From assembly GCA_905479325.1 (NCBI GenBank), contig CAJQLW010000005.1:26647-90646 (forward strand): 64,000 bases of DNA, written 5' to 3'. A model generated the notes under the pieces. The model had not been told where the DNA came from and did no database searches. It saw only the letters and a program-made list of their open reading frames with translations. The first letter of the stretch is position 1. Every line of letters begins with the position of its first letter. Shown here piece after piece: positions 8,877-17,620 of the stretch. This DNA comes from an uncultured Flavobacteriales bacterium. GTDB lineage: Bacteria; Bacteroidota; Bacteroidia; Flavobacteriales_E; Vicingaceae. The translations under genes and the position numbers were made by a program.

Positions 8877-10352
8877 CTACTTTAAATCATCAGTAGAGAA
8901 CATAGAGCCTAAAAGATCCTCGAATTTAAAACTACGTTCTAACTTGTTTTTATTTAAGTAGGAGTATTCGGCTAAACTGTGAAGCAAGTACTCCATCATC
9001 AAATACGTTCCTTGCTCTGGCAATGATGGAAATTTTTCGTTTATAATCGCTTTTAAGTGATTAACCTTATCTAACTCTTTAACATACTCTGCTTCCGACA
9101 AATCGTTTAATAAATCTAAATTATTGTTAGAAAACCAATTGATTATTGCATTGTATGTTTCCGACGAATTGTTTTTCAGTTTTTTTAAATCTCTTAACTC
9201 AGGGAAAAAAGTAATCGCCTGAGTTCTTATAGCTGAACGTATTAAAGCATAACTTACGTTAACTGATCCCTCCTGCTCTCCTTCATAAACCATTTCAATT
9301 TTACCAATCATGGATGGAATAACCGCCATTAAATCACTTATTCTAACAGTAGTTGCAGCATCTCCTGACTTCAACATACGTCTTTCTGCTGCACTTAACA
9401 TGGTTTCATATGCAGAAATTGAAAGTCGTGCAGAAACTCCAGACTTCTCATCCACAAATTCGCTTTCTCTGGCTTCAAAAGAAATTTGCTCTAATAAATC
9501 TTTCACAATTTCTGGAACGGTAATATTCTCTTTTTGCGATTCAGAAATTTTGGCTTCACTCTTTGTAATGTCTTTTGCCAACTCAATTGTTTTAGGATAA
9601 TGCGTCATAATCTGACTTTGAATCCTATCCTTTAAAGGAGTAATAATAGAGCCTCTGTTGGTATAATCTTCAGGATTCGCGGTAAACATAAATTGAATAT
9701 CTAACGGAAACCGAAGTTGAAAACCTCTAATTTGTATATCTCCTTCTTGTAGAATGTTAAACAGTGCTACTTGAATTCTAGCTTGCAAGTCTGGCAATTC
9801 ATTTATTACAAACAAACATCGATTTGCTCTTGGTATTAGTCCAAAGTGAATCACTCGCGGATCCGAATAGTCTAACTTCAAGTTGGCTGCTTTAATGGGG
9901 TCGACATCTCCAATTAAATCGGCAATGGAAACATCTGGAGTAGCAAGTTTTTCTACATAACGCTCACTTCTATGAATCCAAGCTATAGGCGTTGCATCTC
10001 CTTTTTCGGCTATCATTTGCTTGCCATAATATGACACCGGATCAAAAGGGTTATCATTGACCTCACTTCCTTCAATAATTGGCATGTACTCGTCCAATAA
10101 GTGAGTCATCATTCTAGCAATACGTGTTTTCGCTTGCCCCCTCAAACCTAACATATTAATGCTATGTCGAGATAAGATTGCTCGCTCAATATTAGGTATG
10201 ACTGTATCTTCATAACCGTAAATTCCTTCAAACACATTCTCATTCAACCTAATTTTTGTAATTAGATTGTCTCTAAGTTCGTCTTTTACGCTTTTTACAA
10301 TAAAGCCCGATTCTTTTAACTCTTTAAGTGTTTTTATTTTGGATAAATTCAT
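8877..10352 (-). CDS. AAA+ ATPase of the MoxR / magnesium-chelatase-like type
   Basis: 491 residues. The Walker A region is GLRGQAKTR (69-77), the Walker B region LFVINELPD (about 180-188, with Asn-Glu in place of the usual Asp-Glu), and sensor 1 falls in MFTANPEDYTNRGS, with ITPLKDRIQSQI following. These are typical of AAA+ ATPases that work with von Willebrand A proteins to remodel or insert metal into targets. The C-terminal 200 residues are helical with no motif I recognise. It lies 3 bases downstream of the VWA gene, so the two are one operon and probably one complex. The client is unknown. The protein is sometimes labelled magnesium chelatase, but no chlorophyll or cobalamin genes are nearby. 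Confidence 0.85.
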   Translation of the reverse strand: MNLSKIKTLKELKESGFIVKSVKDELRDNLITKIRLNENVFEGIYGYEDTVIPNIERAILSRHSINMLGLRGQAKTRIARMMTHLLDEYMPIIEGSEVNDNPFDPVSYYGKQMIAEKGDATPIAWIHRSERYVEKLATPDVSIADLIGDVDPIKAANLKLDYSDPRVIHFGLIPRANRCLFVINELPDLQARIQVALFNILQEGDIQIRGFQLRFPLDIQFMFTANPEDYTNRGSIITPLKDRIQSQIMTHYPKTIELAKDITKSEAKISESQKENITVPEIVKDLLEQISFEARESEFVDEKSGVSARLSISAYETMLSAAERRMLKSGDAATTVRISDLMAVIPSMIGKIEMVYEGEQEGSVNVSYALIRSAIRTQAITFFPELRDLKKLKNNSSETYNAIINWFSNNNLDLLNDLSEAEYVKELDKVNHLKAIINEKFPSLPEQGTYLMMEYLLHSLAEYSYLNKNKLERSFKFEDLLGSMFSTDDLK

Positions 10353-10355
10353 GTT

Positions 10356-11447
10356 TTAAACTCTTTTTCTTTTGTTCTTTTCGTAATCTGTAAATATAAA
10401 ATCACCCAAACCATTCAAGTCTGAATAAAATGCTTTACCCTGATTTGCTTCTGTAAACTCTTCTACAAACTTTTGTAAATATGGATCTTTAGCAATCATA
10501 AAGGTGGTAATAGGAATGTTCAATTTGCGGCATTGAATACCCAAATTAATTGTACGGTTTAAAATTTTTGGATCTTGCCCCCAAGAGTTTTGATAGTATT
10601 CTCCGTTTTCAATCAAGCAAGTAGGCTTACCATCAGTTATCATAAAAATCTGACGGTTGGCATTTTTTCTTCGTCTTAGCAAATCCATTGCTAGTTCTAG
10701 TCCCGCTACAGTGTTGGTATGGTAAGGTCCTACGGATAAATAGGGTAAATCTTTTATTTTCACTTCCCAAGCATCATTGCCAAAAACCACAATATCCAAA
10801 CTGTCTTTCGGGTATTTGGTAGTTATTAATTCTGCCAAGGCCATTGCCACTTTTTTTGCAGGAGTAATTCGATCTTCTCCGTATAAAATCATCGAGTGAG
10901 AAATGTCAATCATTAACACGGTTGACATTTGAGTGGAATGAAAACTCTCTGTAACTTCTAAATCTCTTTCAGTCATCTGAAAGGAGTCTATTCCGTTGTT
11001 GATTTGAGCATTTTTAAACGACTCTGTAAATGCAATTTGGTCTAAAGTATCTCCAAACTGAAACGAACGCCTATCTGAATTTGATTCACCGCCCTGCCCT
11101 ATCGATTTCGTTTTATGATTTCCCTTACTGCCTTTTTTTAGCTTACCAAAAATTTGGTCTAAAGCTTTTTTACGAATTAATTGCTCTGATTTTTCGCTTA
11201 AGGTTGTTTGATTGTTCTCGTCTTTTTTAACGTATCGTTTTTCTTCTAATTCTTTTCTGAAGTCTTCTAAAGTATACTCCGGAGTAGTTAATCCATATTG
11301 ATCATCCAATTCCTTTAACCAAGCCATACTTTCTTCAAAATCGCCCGAGGTATGGGTCATTAACTCCAAAAAAATCTTAAGCAGACGCTCAAACGGTGAC
11401 TCGTCTTTTTTTTCCTCTTCAAATTCTGAAAACCTAAATCCAATCAT
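10356..11447 (-). CDS. VWA-domain protein, partner of the adjacent AAA+ ATPase
   Basis: 363 residues from the ATG at 11447; the open frame extends to 11516 but the extra residues do not look like a natural N-terminus. A helical N-terminal region (residues 1-100) and a charged Gly/Ser/Lys linker precede a C-terminal VWA domain whose MIDAS motif DISHSM (181-186) should bind a divalent metal. A second conserved Asp lies in MITDGKPTCL. No signal peptide or TM segment is visible, so it should be cytoplasmic. First gene of a two-gene operon with the AAA+ ATPase, as in MoxR-VWA and BchI/BchD-like systems. A near-consensus promoter box (CATCTTTG) lies about 20 bases upstream. Confidence 0.85.
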   Translation of the reverse strand: MIGFRFSEFEEEKKDESPFERLLKIFLELMTHTSGDFEESMAWLKELDDQYGLTTPEYTLEDFRKELEEKRYVKKDENNQTTLSEKSEQLIRKKALDQIFGKLKKGSKGNHKTKSIGQGGESNSDRRSFQFGDTLDQIAFTESFKNAQINNGIDSFQMTERDLEVTESFHSTQMSTVLMIDISHSMILYGEDRITPAKKVAMALAELITTKYPKDSLDIVVFGNDAWEVKIKDLPYLSVGPYHTNTVAGLELAMDLLRRRKNANRQIFMITDGKPTCLIENGEYYQNSWGQDPKILNRTINLGIQCRKLNIPITTFMIAKDPYLQKFVEEFTEANQGKAFYSDLNGLGDFIFTDYEKNKRKRV

Positions 11448-11558
11448 ATACGTAATTAACGTTGAACAAAGATGAAAGTTCGTTAGTTTTAGAGAAATGT
11501 GTGATCTCAAAGTCACAAAAAAAGTTAAGATTTAAAAGAGTTGCTGTACATTTGAAAT

Positions 11559-13649
11559 ATGAGTTTTAAAAAAATTTAGCCTTATTCATTGCGCTAGCAT
11601 TTTATGTTTCTGTGTTTGGTCAAACCAGTGTTAAGCTACCTGTAAATAAATCCGTTCATTTAGCTCCACATGCTTGGATTTTAGAGGATATAAATAATGA
11701 GCTAAAGTTAACTGAAATTCTTAATTGGCCTAGTTTAAGGAACGCTGAAAATGCATTTCAATCTGAATCTGACATTCCGTTTATGGATTTACAACATCTG
11801 CCTTTTGGATGGAATTAACCATAAGGAACGAAGAGAATGAAAAAAAAAAGACTTCATATTAGAACTTGGCCGTCCGTTAACCAATAAAATTGATTTATAC
11901 TTATTGGACACAAATAATATAATTGTTCAGCAGTTTCATACAGGCGATGATTTTGAGTTTGAACAAAGGGCATATGATTACAGAAAATTTGTTTTCCCTT
12001 TAGCATTTCAACCAAATACAAAGTATAGGATTTTAGTTAGAGCTAAAAGTGATGGTGAGATTCTAAAGCTACCAATGAAATTTTGGACGATTAGTGGATT
12101 CACAGAATTTGTTTCCAAAGAAAATTTCTTCCTTGGCTTTTATTATGGCTTCATTGCATTAGTAGTTCGTTTATTTACCTTTTTTGGAGTTGCCCTTCGC
12201 GAAAGAATCTATTTCTTTTTTGTCAGTTACGTATTCATTATGGGAATGTTTCAGCTATCGTTAGATGGGTTCTCTTTTGAGTTTCTTTGGCCGCATTCAA
12301 GTTACATAGGTAATCATGCTATTCTTGTGTTTGCCGCAATTTCCATGCTATCCCTTTTGGCCTATGCCAACCAGTTTTTAGAGTTTTATAAAGAAGGGAA
12401 ATGGTTCACCAACACATATAAAATTTTCTTTGGATTGGTTTGCTTTTTTCTCATCACTAGCACCGTGAGTGGACCACTTTATGAAATTACTTATCCTCTA
12501 CTCAACGGAATATCATTTATAATTACTAGCTTCTTTTTTGTGGGTATTTACTTGAGGTACAAGTCAGGTCATAAACCGGGAATTGAGGTTACCTTGGCTT
12601 TTGCGTTTTTATGGGCAGGAGCAATTTCATTTATTCTTAGCAATGTGAACATAATTAAAAGTGAGTTCCTTGCAACAAACTCATTAAAAATAGCCTCAGC
12701 TGTCGAAATTGCTTTCTTATCTATTTCACTTGCTGCTAGGTATCGAAAAAATCAGAATGAAAAACTAATTGCTGAGCAACAGTCTGTAGAGAGACTAGAA
12801 CAAATTAACAAATTAAAAAGTGAGCAAACGGTAACGCTTGAAAGGGAGGTTAAGCAAAGAACGCAAGAAGTAGCCCGTCAGAATGAGTAATTAGAGCAAC
12901 AAAACAAGGAGATTATTCAAAGCATTAATTACGCGCAACGTTTACAAGGAGCTATTCTTCCATCAAAAAAATTACTTGAAGCAGTATTTGGCGATTTTGA
13001 TATTTATTTCAGACCCAAAGACATTGTTTCAGGAGACTTTTATTGGATGGAAACCACTAAAGATTACACCTTTTTTGCTGTTGCCGATTGCACGGGGCAT
13101 GGTGTGCCAGGAGCCTTAGTTAGTGTTGTTGGTCACAATACACTTAACCGGTGTATCAACGAATTAGGATTAATAGATCCTGGAGAGATTTTAGATCGGT
13201 TAACCTTATTGGTAGAGCATACGTTTGACAACCCAGACAGTATTGTAAGTGACGGAATGGATATTTGCCTTTGTAGATGGGATCACAAAAATAAACTTGT
13301 CTATTCAGGTGCATTTAATCCTCTTTACTTATTCAGGAATAATGAATTTGAAGAAATTAAAGCAGATCGACAACCAATTGGAAAATTCATTAAAAGAGCG
13401 CCTTTCACTAGTAACAAAATCAACTTATTAAAAAACGATCAAATATTTTTATTTACTGATGGTTATTTAGACCAATTTGGCGGTGAAAGAGGGAAAAAAT
13501 TAAAATCAAAGGGCTTCAAAGATCATTTGGCAGAAGCGTTAGAACGAAGTGAAAAATCATTCAACGAAAAGATGGTTGAACAATTCAAAAACTGGGTTAA
13601 ACACGAAGAGCAAATAGATGATATTTGTATATTTCGTGTTGGTTTTTAA
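11559..13649 (+). pseudogene. Decayed 7TMR-DISM sensor with SpoIIE-type PP2C phosphatase domain
   Basis: Pieces in all three frames add up to one protein of about 690 residues: signal peptide (KNLALFIALAFYVSVFGQ), 7TMR-DISM extracellular domain, seven membrane helices (FFLGFYYGF onward), coiled coil, and a SpoIIE phosphatase domain with VSGDFYWM and DCTGHGVPGALVS. Lesions: a one-base loss in the A7 run at 11568-11574 right after the ATG, another one-base loss near 11811-11815, a third in the A10 run at 11840-11849, and an in-frame TAA at 12888-12890 between the coiled coil and the phosphatase. The phosphatase segment from 12891 is otherwise intact. Such proteins relay extracellular signals to partner-switching phosphorylation. 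Could also be partly translated as fragments. Confidence 0.85.
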
Positions 13650-13765
13650 CAAGAAATTAGATTTCCACTTTCACTAGTAAACTCAAAACTCAATATACGA
13701 GCAATTTAGCTAATTCTTAATTTGCTTAAAAGTGTGTATCTTGCAGCCCAATAACTAAATCTATC

Positions 13766-14149
13766 ATGTCAGATAAAGTAGAATACACGATGGAATTTGT
13801 AGTAAAAGCCTCACCTAAAATGCTTTACAAATTCTTATCAACGCCCTCAGGGTTATCAGAATGGTTTGCAGACAATGTAAACTCAAGAGGAAAGAAGTTT
13901 GTTTTCATTTGGGATGGTTCTGAAGAAACTGCGAACTTACTTTCGAAAAAAACTGATAAATATATTCGATTTAAATGGGAAGAAGATGAAGATAGTGACT
14001 CCTTCTTCGAATTTAAACTGGAGACGGATGACCTTACCAATGACGTATCTCTGATTATTACAGACTACGCAGAAGAGGACGAAATTGAAGAAGCTCAATT
14101 GCTCTGGGAAAGCCAAATCAATAGCTTGTTGCACGCCATCGGCTCGTAA
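13766..14149 (+). CDS. START-like (SRPBCC) domain protein
   Basis: 127 residues. KVEYTMEFVVKASPKMLYKF, then LSTPSGLSEWFADNV and an acidic C-terminal helix, match the Bacteroidetes START-like/AHSA1-type helix-grip fold, a small hydrophobic-cavity protein. No signal peptide is present, so it is cytoplasmic. The ligand is unknown. A TATCTTGC box at 13737-13744, close to the Bacteroidetes -7 consensus, sits about 22 bases before the ATG and could drive this gene and the permease that begins 50 bases downstream. Confidence 0.8.
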   Translation: MSDKVEYTMEFVVKASPKMLYKFLSTPSGLSEWFADNVNSRGKKFVFIWDGSEETANLLSKKTDKYIRFKWEEDEDSDSFFEFKLETDDLTNDVSLIITDYAEEDEIEEAQLLWESQINSLLHAIGS

Positions 14150-14199
14150 AAATTTACACAATAAAATACAAGGTGAAACGCTTACCCTAAAAAAAGACG

Positions 14200-15642
14200 T
14201 TGAAAACCTCCTCGAAATTTATACTCAAATCATTCATGTCGCCCTTTATGGCGACATTTTTCATTTCCATATTTGTACTGCTTATGCAGTTCTTATGGAA
14301 ATACATTGACGATTTAGTTGGTAAGGGAATTGAATTTGCAGTTTTCGCCAAGTTACTGATTTACGTAGCTGCCAGTCTAGTGCCTATGGCACTTCCCCTC
14401 TCCATTTTACTTTCTTCATTAATGACTTTTGGCAACTTAGGAGAACATTATGAATTAGTCGCTTTTAAATCTGCAGGAGTATCATTGAAAAAAATTTTAC
14501 AGCCACTATTTGTTGTTGTATTTATGCTCAGTATTGTGGCGTACCTATTTTCAAATTATTGGTTACCGGTAGCTAATTTAAAAAGCAAGTCGCTTCTTTA
14601 CGATATAAAGCAGCAAAAACCAACCATGGACATTCAACCAGGAATGTTTTCAAATGACTTGGAAGACATAACAATTCGTGTAAAAGATAAGAAGGAAATT
14701 AAAGGAGTTGAACATTTGTATGACGTCTTAATTTATGATCATTCTGATGGTCCGGGAAACCGCAAGGTAACAAAAGCGGAAGAAGGTATTATGACCATGA
14801 CTCCTGACAAACGCTACTTAGAGTTAAAACTATTGAATGGAATTAACTACGAGGAAGAAGCTAACCCTCAAGTAAAGAATGAATATACACTAACAAGAAC
14901 AAAGTTTCAAGAAAACATAATACGCTCTGATTTATCTCAGTTTGATTTGAATAGAACAGATGAAGAGCTGTTCAAAACAGGATACAAGATGCTCAATTTG
15001 GAGCAACTATCGAGTGCTATTGATACACTAACCATAATGAAAGACAATCATTTTAAATCCTTTAAGCAAGGAATTAAAAATAGTTCGTTTTTATACTCTG
15101 GTTTTGATGAGAGTAAGTTCACTCAGAAAAAAGACACTAGCCTGATTGACTTTGATATGTACTTTGCAAACCTTAACGATGAAGAAAAAGATCGAATAAT
15201 ACATACTGCTGCAAATCTTAGTCGTAATTCAAAATCTAGATTAAATAGCATGTACGAAGACATGAAAAGCAGAAACAAGTACATCAGAAGTCATGAAATA
15301 GAATGGCATAAAAAGTTGACGTTACCTTTCGCCTGTATTATTCTGTTTTTAATTGGAGCTCCCCTAGGTGCTATTATTCGCAAAGGCGGACTTGGAATGC
15401 CCATAGTAATTTCTGTTGTATTCTTCTTATTGTTCCATATTTTGAGTATTTCCGGCGAAAAAATGGCAAAGGAAGGAGCTATTGATTCACTGCAAGGCAT
15501 GTGGATGGCGTCAGCTATATTACTACCCATTGGGCTTTTCTTTACTTATAAGGCAACAAGTGACTCTGCTTTATTTAATTTCGACGCCTATTCAAACTTC
15601 TTCAAATCTATTTTTAAGAAAAAATCAGTTGCTAATTCATGA
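14200..15642 (+). CDS. LptF/LptG family permease (YjgP/YjgQ)
   Basis: 480 residues. Three N-terminal helices (residues about 15-120), a long periplasmic jellyroll-like region (about 150-365) and three C-terminal helices match the LptF/LptG permease pair that extracts lipopolysaccharide from the inner membrane with LptB. A TTG at 14200 is the likely start: an in-frame TAA lies just upstream, and the N-terminus then reads KTSSKFILKSFMSPFMATFF, as in homologues; the ATG at codon 13 would cut into the first helix. The stop overlaps the next gene (ATGA). Bacteroidetes usually encode the second permease elsewhere; LptF or LptG identity cannot be decided here. Confidence 0.9.
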   Translation: MKTSSKFILKSFMSPFMATFFISIFVLLMQFLWKYIDDLVGKGIEFAVFAKLLIYVAASLVPMALPLSILLSSLMTFGNLGEHYELVAFKSAGVSLKKILQPLFVVVFMLSIVAYLFSNYWLPVANLKSKSLLYDIKQQKPTMDIQPGMFSNDLEDITIRVKDKKEIKGVEHLYDVLIYDHSDGPGNRKVTKAEEGIMTMTPDKRYLELKLLNGINYEEEANPQVKNEYTLTRTKFQENIIRSDLSQFDLNRTDEELFKTGYKMLNLEQLSSAIDTLTIMKDNHFKSFKQGIKNSSFLYSGFDESKFTQKKDTSLIDFDMYFANLNDEEKDRIIHTAANLSRNSKSRLNSMYEDMKSRNKYIRSHEIEWHKKLTLPFACIILFLIGAPLGAIIRKGGLGMPIVISVVFFLLFHILSISGEKMAKEGAIDSLQGMWMASAILLPIGLFFTYKATSDSALFNFDAYSNFFKSIFKKKSVANS

Positions 15643-16808
15643 AGTTAGGCATACTCTTTTCCCGCTTCCCGTTTCCTTTAGAGAAAGGCGACAAACTAAG
15701 GGCTTATCATCAAATAAGAGAGTTAGCAAGTACCAATGAATTGTATTTGTGCTGTGTGAGTGATAAAAAGGTGCAGAACGAACAGTTAAAAGAATTAGAA
15801 CCTTATTGCAAGGAAATAAAGATTATTCAGATAAACAAGTTCAGCATTCTCATCAATCTTATTAAGAGCTTGTTATTCTCTAAACTACCACTACAGGTAG
15901 CTTACTTTTTTAAAAGAAGTGCCAAGAAGTCGGTAGTAGAATTTTTTCGAAACAACGAGGTTGACCATATTTATTGCCAATTAATAAGAGTGAGTGAGTA
16001 TGTTAAAGATCTGAATGACATTCCTAAAACCTTAGATTATATGGATGTGCTTTCAAAAGGAATGGAAAGAAGAATTGAAAAATCATCGACTTACTTAAAG
16101 CCATTTGTAAAGATCGAAGCAGCTAGATTGAAAAAGTACGAGCATTTCATCTTTAATTCATTTCAACACAAAACAATTATTTCTGAACAAGATAGAGACC
16201 TGATTATTCATGCACAAAACCAAAACATTGTAATTGTCAGAAATGGTGTCGATTTAAATTTCTTTTATCCAAGAGTGAGTCAAAAAAAGTATGATTTAGT
16301 TTTTACCGGTAACATGTCTTATGCGCCCAACGTTGATGGAGTAACTTTTTTAGTAGAAGAAGTGCTACCAAAATTGTGGAAAGTTAAACCTCAAGTTACT
16401 CTCGCAATAGCAGGTGCATCGCCTAGTGCTAAAGTTCAAAAGTTGGCTCAAAAACATGTAACTGTAACAGGCTGGGTAGATGACATTAGAGATTATTATT
16501 CAGCAGCAACGTTATTCATTGCACCCATGCAAATAGGAACAGGATTGCAAAACAAACTTTTAGAAGCGATGGCTATGAAAATTCCTTGTATTACATCTCC
16601 GCTCGCCAATAATGCCTTAAAAGCAACCGATCGAAAAAATATATTAATTGCAGAAACCGCAGACGAATATGTAAAAGCAATTCTAGAGCTACTAGATAAT
16701 AAGTCCTTAGCCAGTTCAATTGGAAAGAATGGCCATGAATTTGTGAAACACAATTACAATTGGAAATCTACCACAAACCAACTAGAACAATTATTTTTGA
16801 GCACATGA
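15639..16808 (+). CDS. Group 1 (GT-B) glycosyltransferase
   Basis: 389 residues. The N-terminus (KLGILFSRFPFPLEKGDKLR) and the C-terminal GT4-type region (VFTGNMSYAPNVDGV, then LFIAPMQIGTGLQNKLLEAM) fit the TIGR03087-like branch of glycosyltransferases. The EX7E-like NDP-sugar site lies in the IGTGLQNKLLEAMAM stretch. It probably adds a sugar to an envelope glycan or lipid precursor at the cytoplasmic membrane face. It overlaps the permease before it and dapD after it by 4 bases each, tying it to envelope construction. Confidence 0.85.
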   Translation: MKLGILFSRFPFPLEKGDKLRAYHQIRELASTNELYLCCVSDKKVQNEQLKELEPYCKEIKIIQINKFSILINLIKSLLFSKLPLQVAYFFKRSAKKSVVEFFRNNEVDHIYCQLIRVSEYVKDLNDIPKTLDYMDVLSKGMERRIEKSSTYLKPFVKIEAARLKKYEHFIFNSFQHKTIISEQDRDLIIHAQNQNIVIVRNGVDLNFFYPRVSQKKYDLVFTGNMSYAPNVDGVTFLVEEVLPKLWKVKPQVTLAIAGASPSAKVQKLAQKHVTVTGWVDDIRDYYSAATLFIAPMQIGTGLQNKLLEAMAMKIPCITSPLANNALKATDRKNILIAETADEYVKAILELLDNKSLASSIGKNGHEFVKHNYNWKSTTNQLEQLFLST

Positions 16809-17620
16809 AAGATCTTAAAGAACAGATTGAGTCAGCATGGGAAAACCGTGAATTACTGACTAGGGAGCAAACAATAAAAGCAATTGAAACTGTTATTGCT
16901 AAAATAGACTCAGGGGAACTAAGATGTGCAGAACCAATAGAAAATGGTTGGCAAGTGAATGAATGGGTCAAAAAAGCAGTGGTGCTGTATTTCCCAATCC
17001 GAAAAATGGAAACCATCGAAGTAGGTCCATTCGAATTTCATGATAAGATGGCGTTAAAATCGGATTATGCCAAAAAAGGTATACGAGTTGTGCCACATGC
17101 GATAGCGAGATACGGTGCTTATGTATCTCGAGGTGTTATTATGATGCCTTCTTACATTAATATTGGAGCTTATGTAGATGAAGGTACAATGGTTGACACT
17201 TGGGCAACAGTTGGAAGCTGCGCACAAATTGGTAAAAATGTGCACTTAAGTGGAGGCGTTGGAATTGGTGGAGTATTAGAGCCATTGCAAGCCTCGCCTG
17301 TAATCATTGAAGATGGCTGCTTCATTGGCTCTAGATGCATTGTTGTAGAAGGAGTTAAAGTAGAAAAAGAAGCCGTTTTAGGAGCTAACGTTGTACTTAC
17401 CAAGTCAACCAAAATTATAGATGTTACCGGATCTGAGCCAAAGGAATATAAAGGAGTTGTGCCAAGTCGTTCTGTAGTTATTCCCGGCTCGTACACAAAA
17501 AAATTCCCTGCAGGAGAGTACCAAGTTCCTTGTGCGATAATTATTGGGCAGCGAAAAGCTTCAACAGATTTAAAAACCTCTCTTAATGATGTACTTCGAG
17601 ACTTTGAAGTGGCTGTATAA
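16805..17620 (+). CDS. dapD: 2,3,4,5-tetrahydropyridine-2,6-dicarboxylate N-succinyltransferase
   Basis: 271 residues from the ATG at 16805, which overlaps the previous stop; the extension to 16760 lies wholly inside the glycosyltransferase gene. The enzyme succinylates tetrahydrodipicolinate in the meso-DAP/lysine pathway. The middle and C-terminal regions show a left-handed beta helix of hexapeptide repeats (MMPSYINIGAYVDEGTMVDT, then GKNVHLSGGVGIGGVLEP). dapF, which acts later in the same pathway, is at 47902, so the succinylase route to meso-DAP is used. Its place between two glycosyltransferases suggests linkage to envelope supply. Confidence 0.95.
   Translation: MKDLKEQIESAWENRELLTREQTIKAIETVIAKIDSGELRCAEPIENGWQVNEWVKKAVVLYFPIRKMETIEVGPFEFHDKMALKSDYAKKGIRVVPHAIARYGAYVSRGVIMMPSYINIGAYVDEGTMVDTWATVGSCAQIGKNVHLSGGVGIGGVLEPLQASPVIIEDGCFIGSRCIVVEGVKVEKEAVLGANVVLTKSTKIIDVTGSEPKEYKGVVPSRSVVIPGSYTKKFPAGEYQVPCAIIIGQRKASTDLKTSLNDVLRDFEVAV

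Noticed and set aside
9310..9600. Plus-strand ORF of 96 codons inside the AAA+ gene
   Set aside because: Antisense shadow of the well-supported AAA+ ATPase frame.
8877..11447. True magnesium chelatase (BchI/BchD) for chlorophyll or cobalamin
   Set aside because: No chelatase H/CobN subunit or tetrapyrrole genes nearby, and the VWA protein lacks the AAA+ part of BchD.
13721..13744. Full promoter (TTTG -33 with TATCTTGC -7) before the START-like gene
   Set aside because: The -7 box is near consensus, but the TTTG at 13721 is about 8 bases closer than the usual spacing, so the pair was not reported as a feature.
14085..14309. Plus-strand ORF of 74 codons between the START-like and permease genes
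   Set aside because: It overlaps both genes in a different frame and contains no recognisable sense; the neighbours explain the region.
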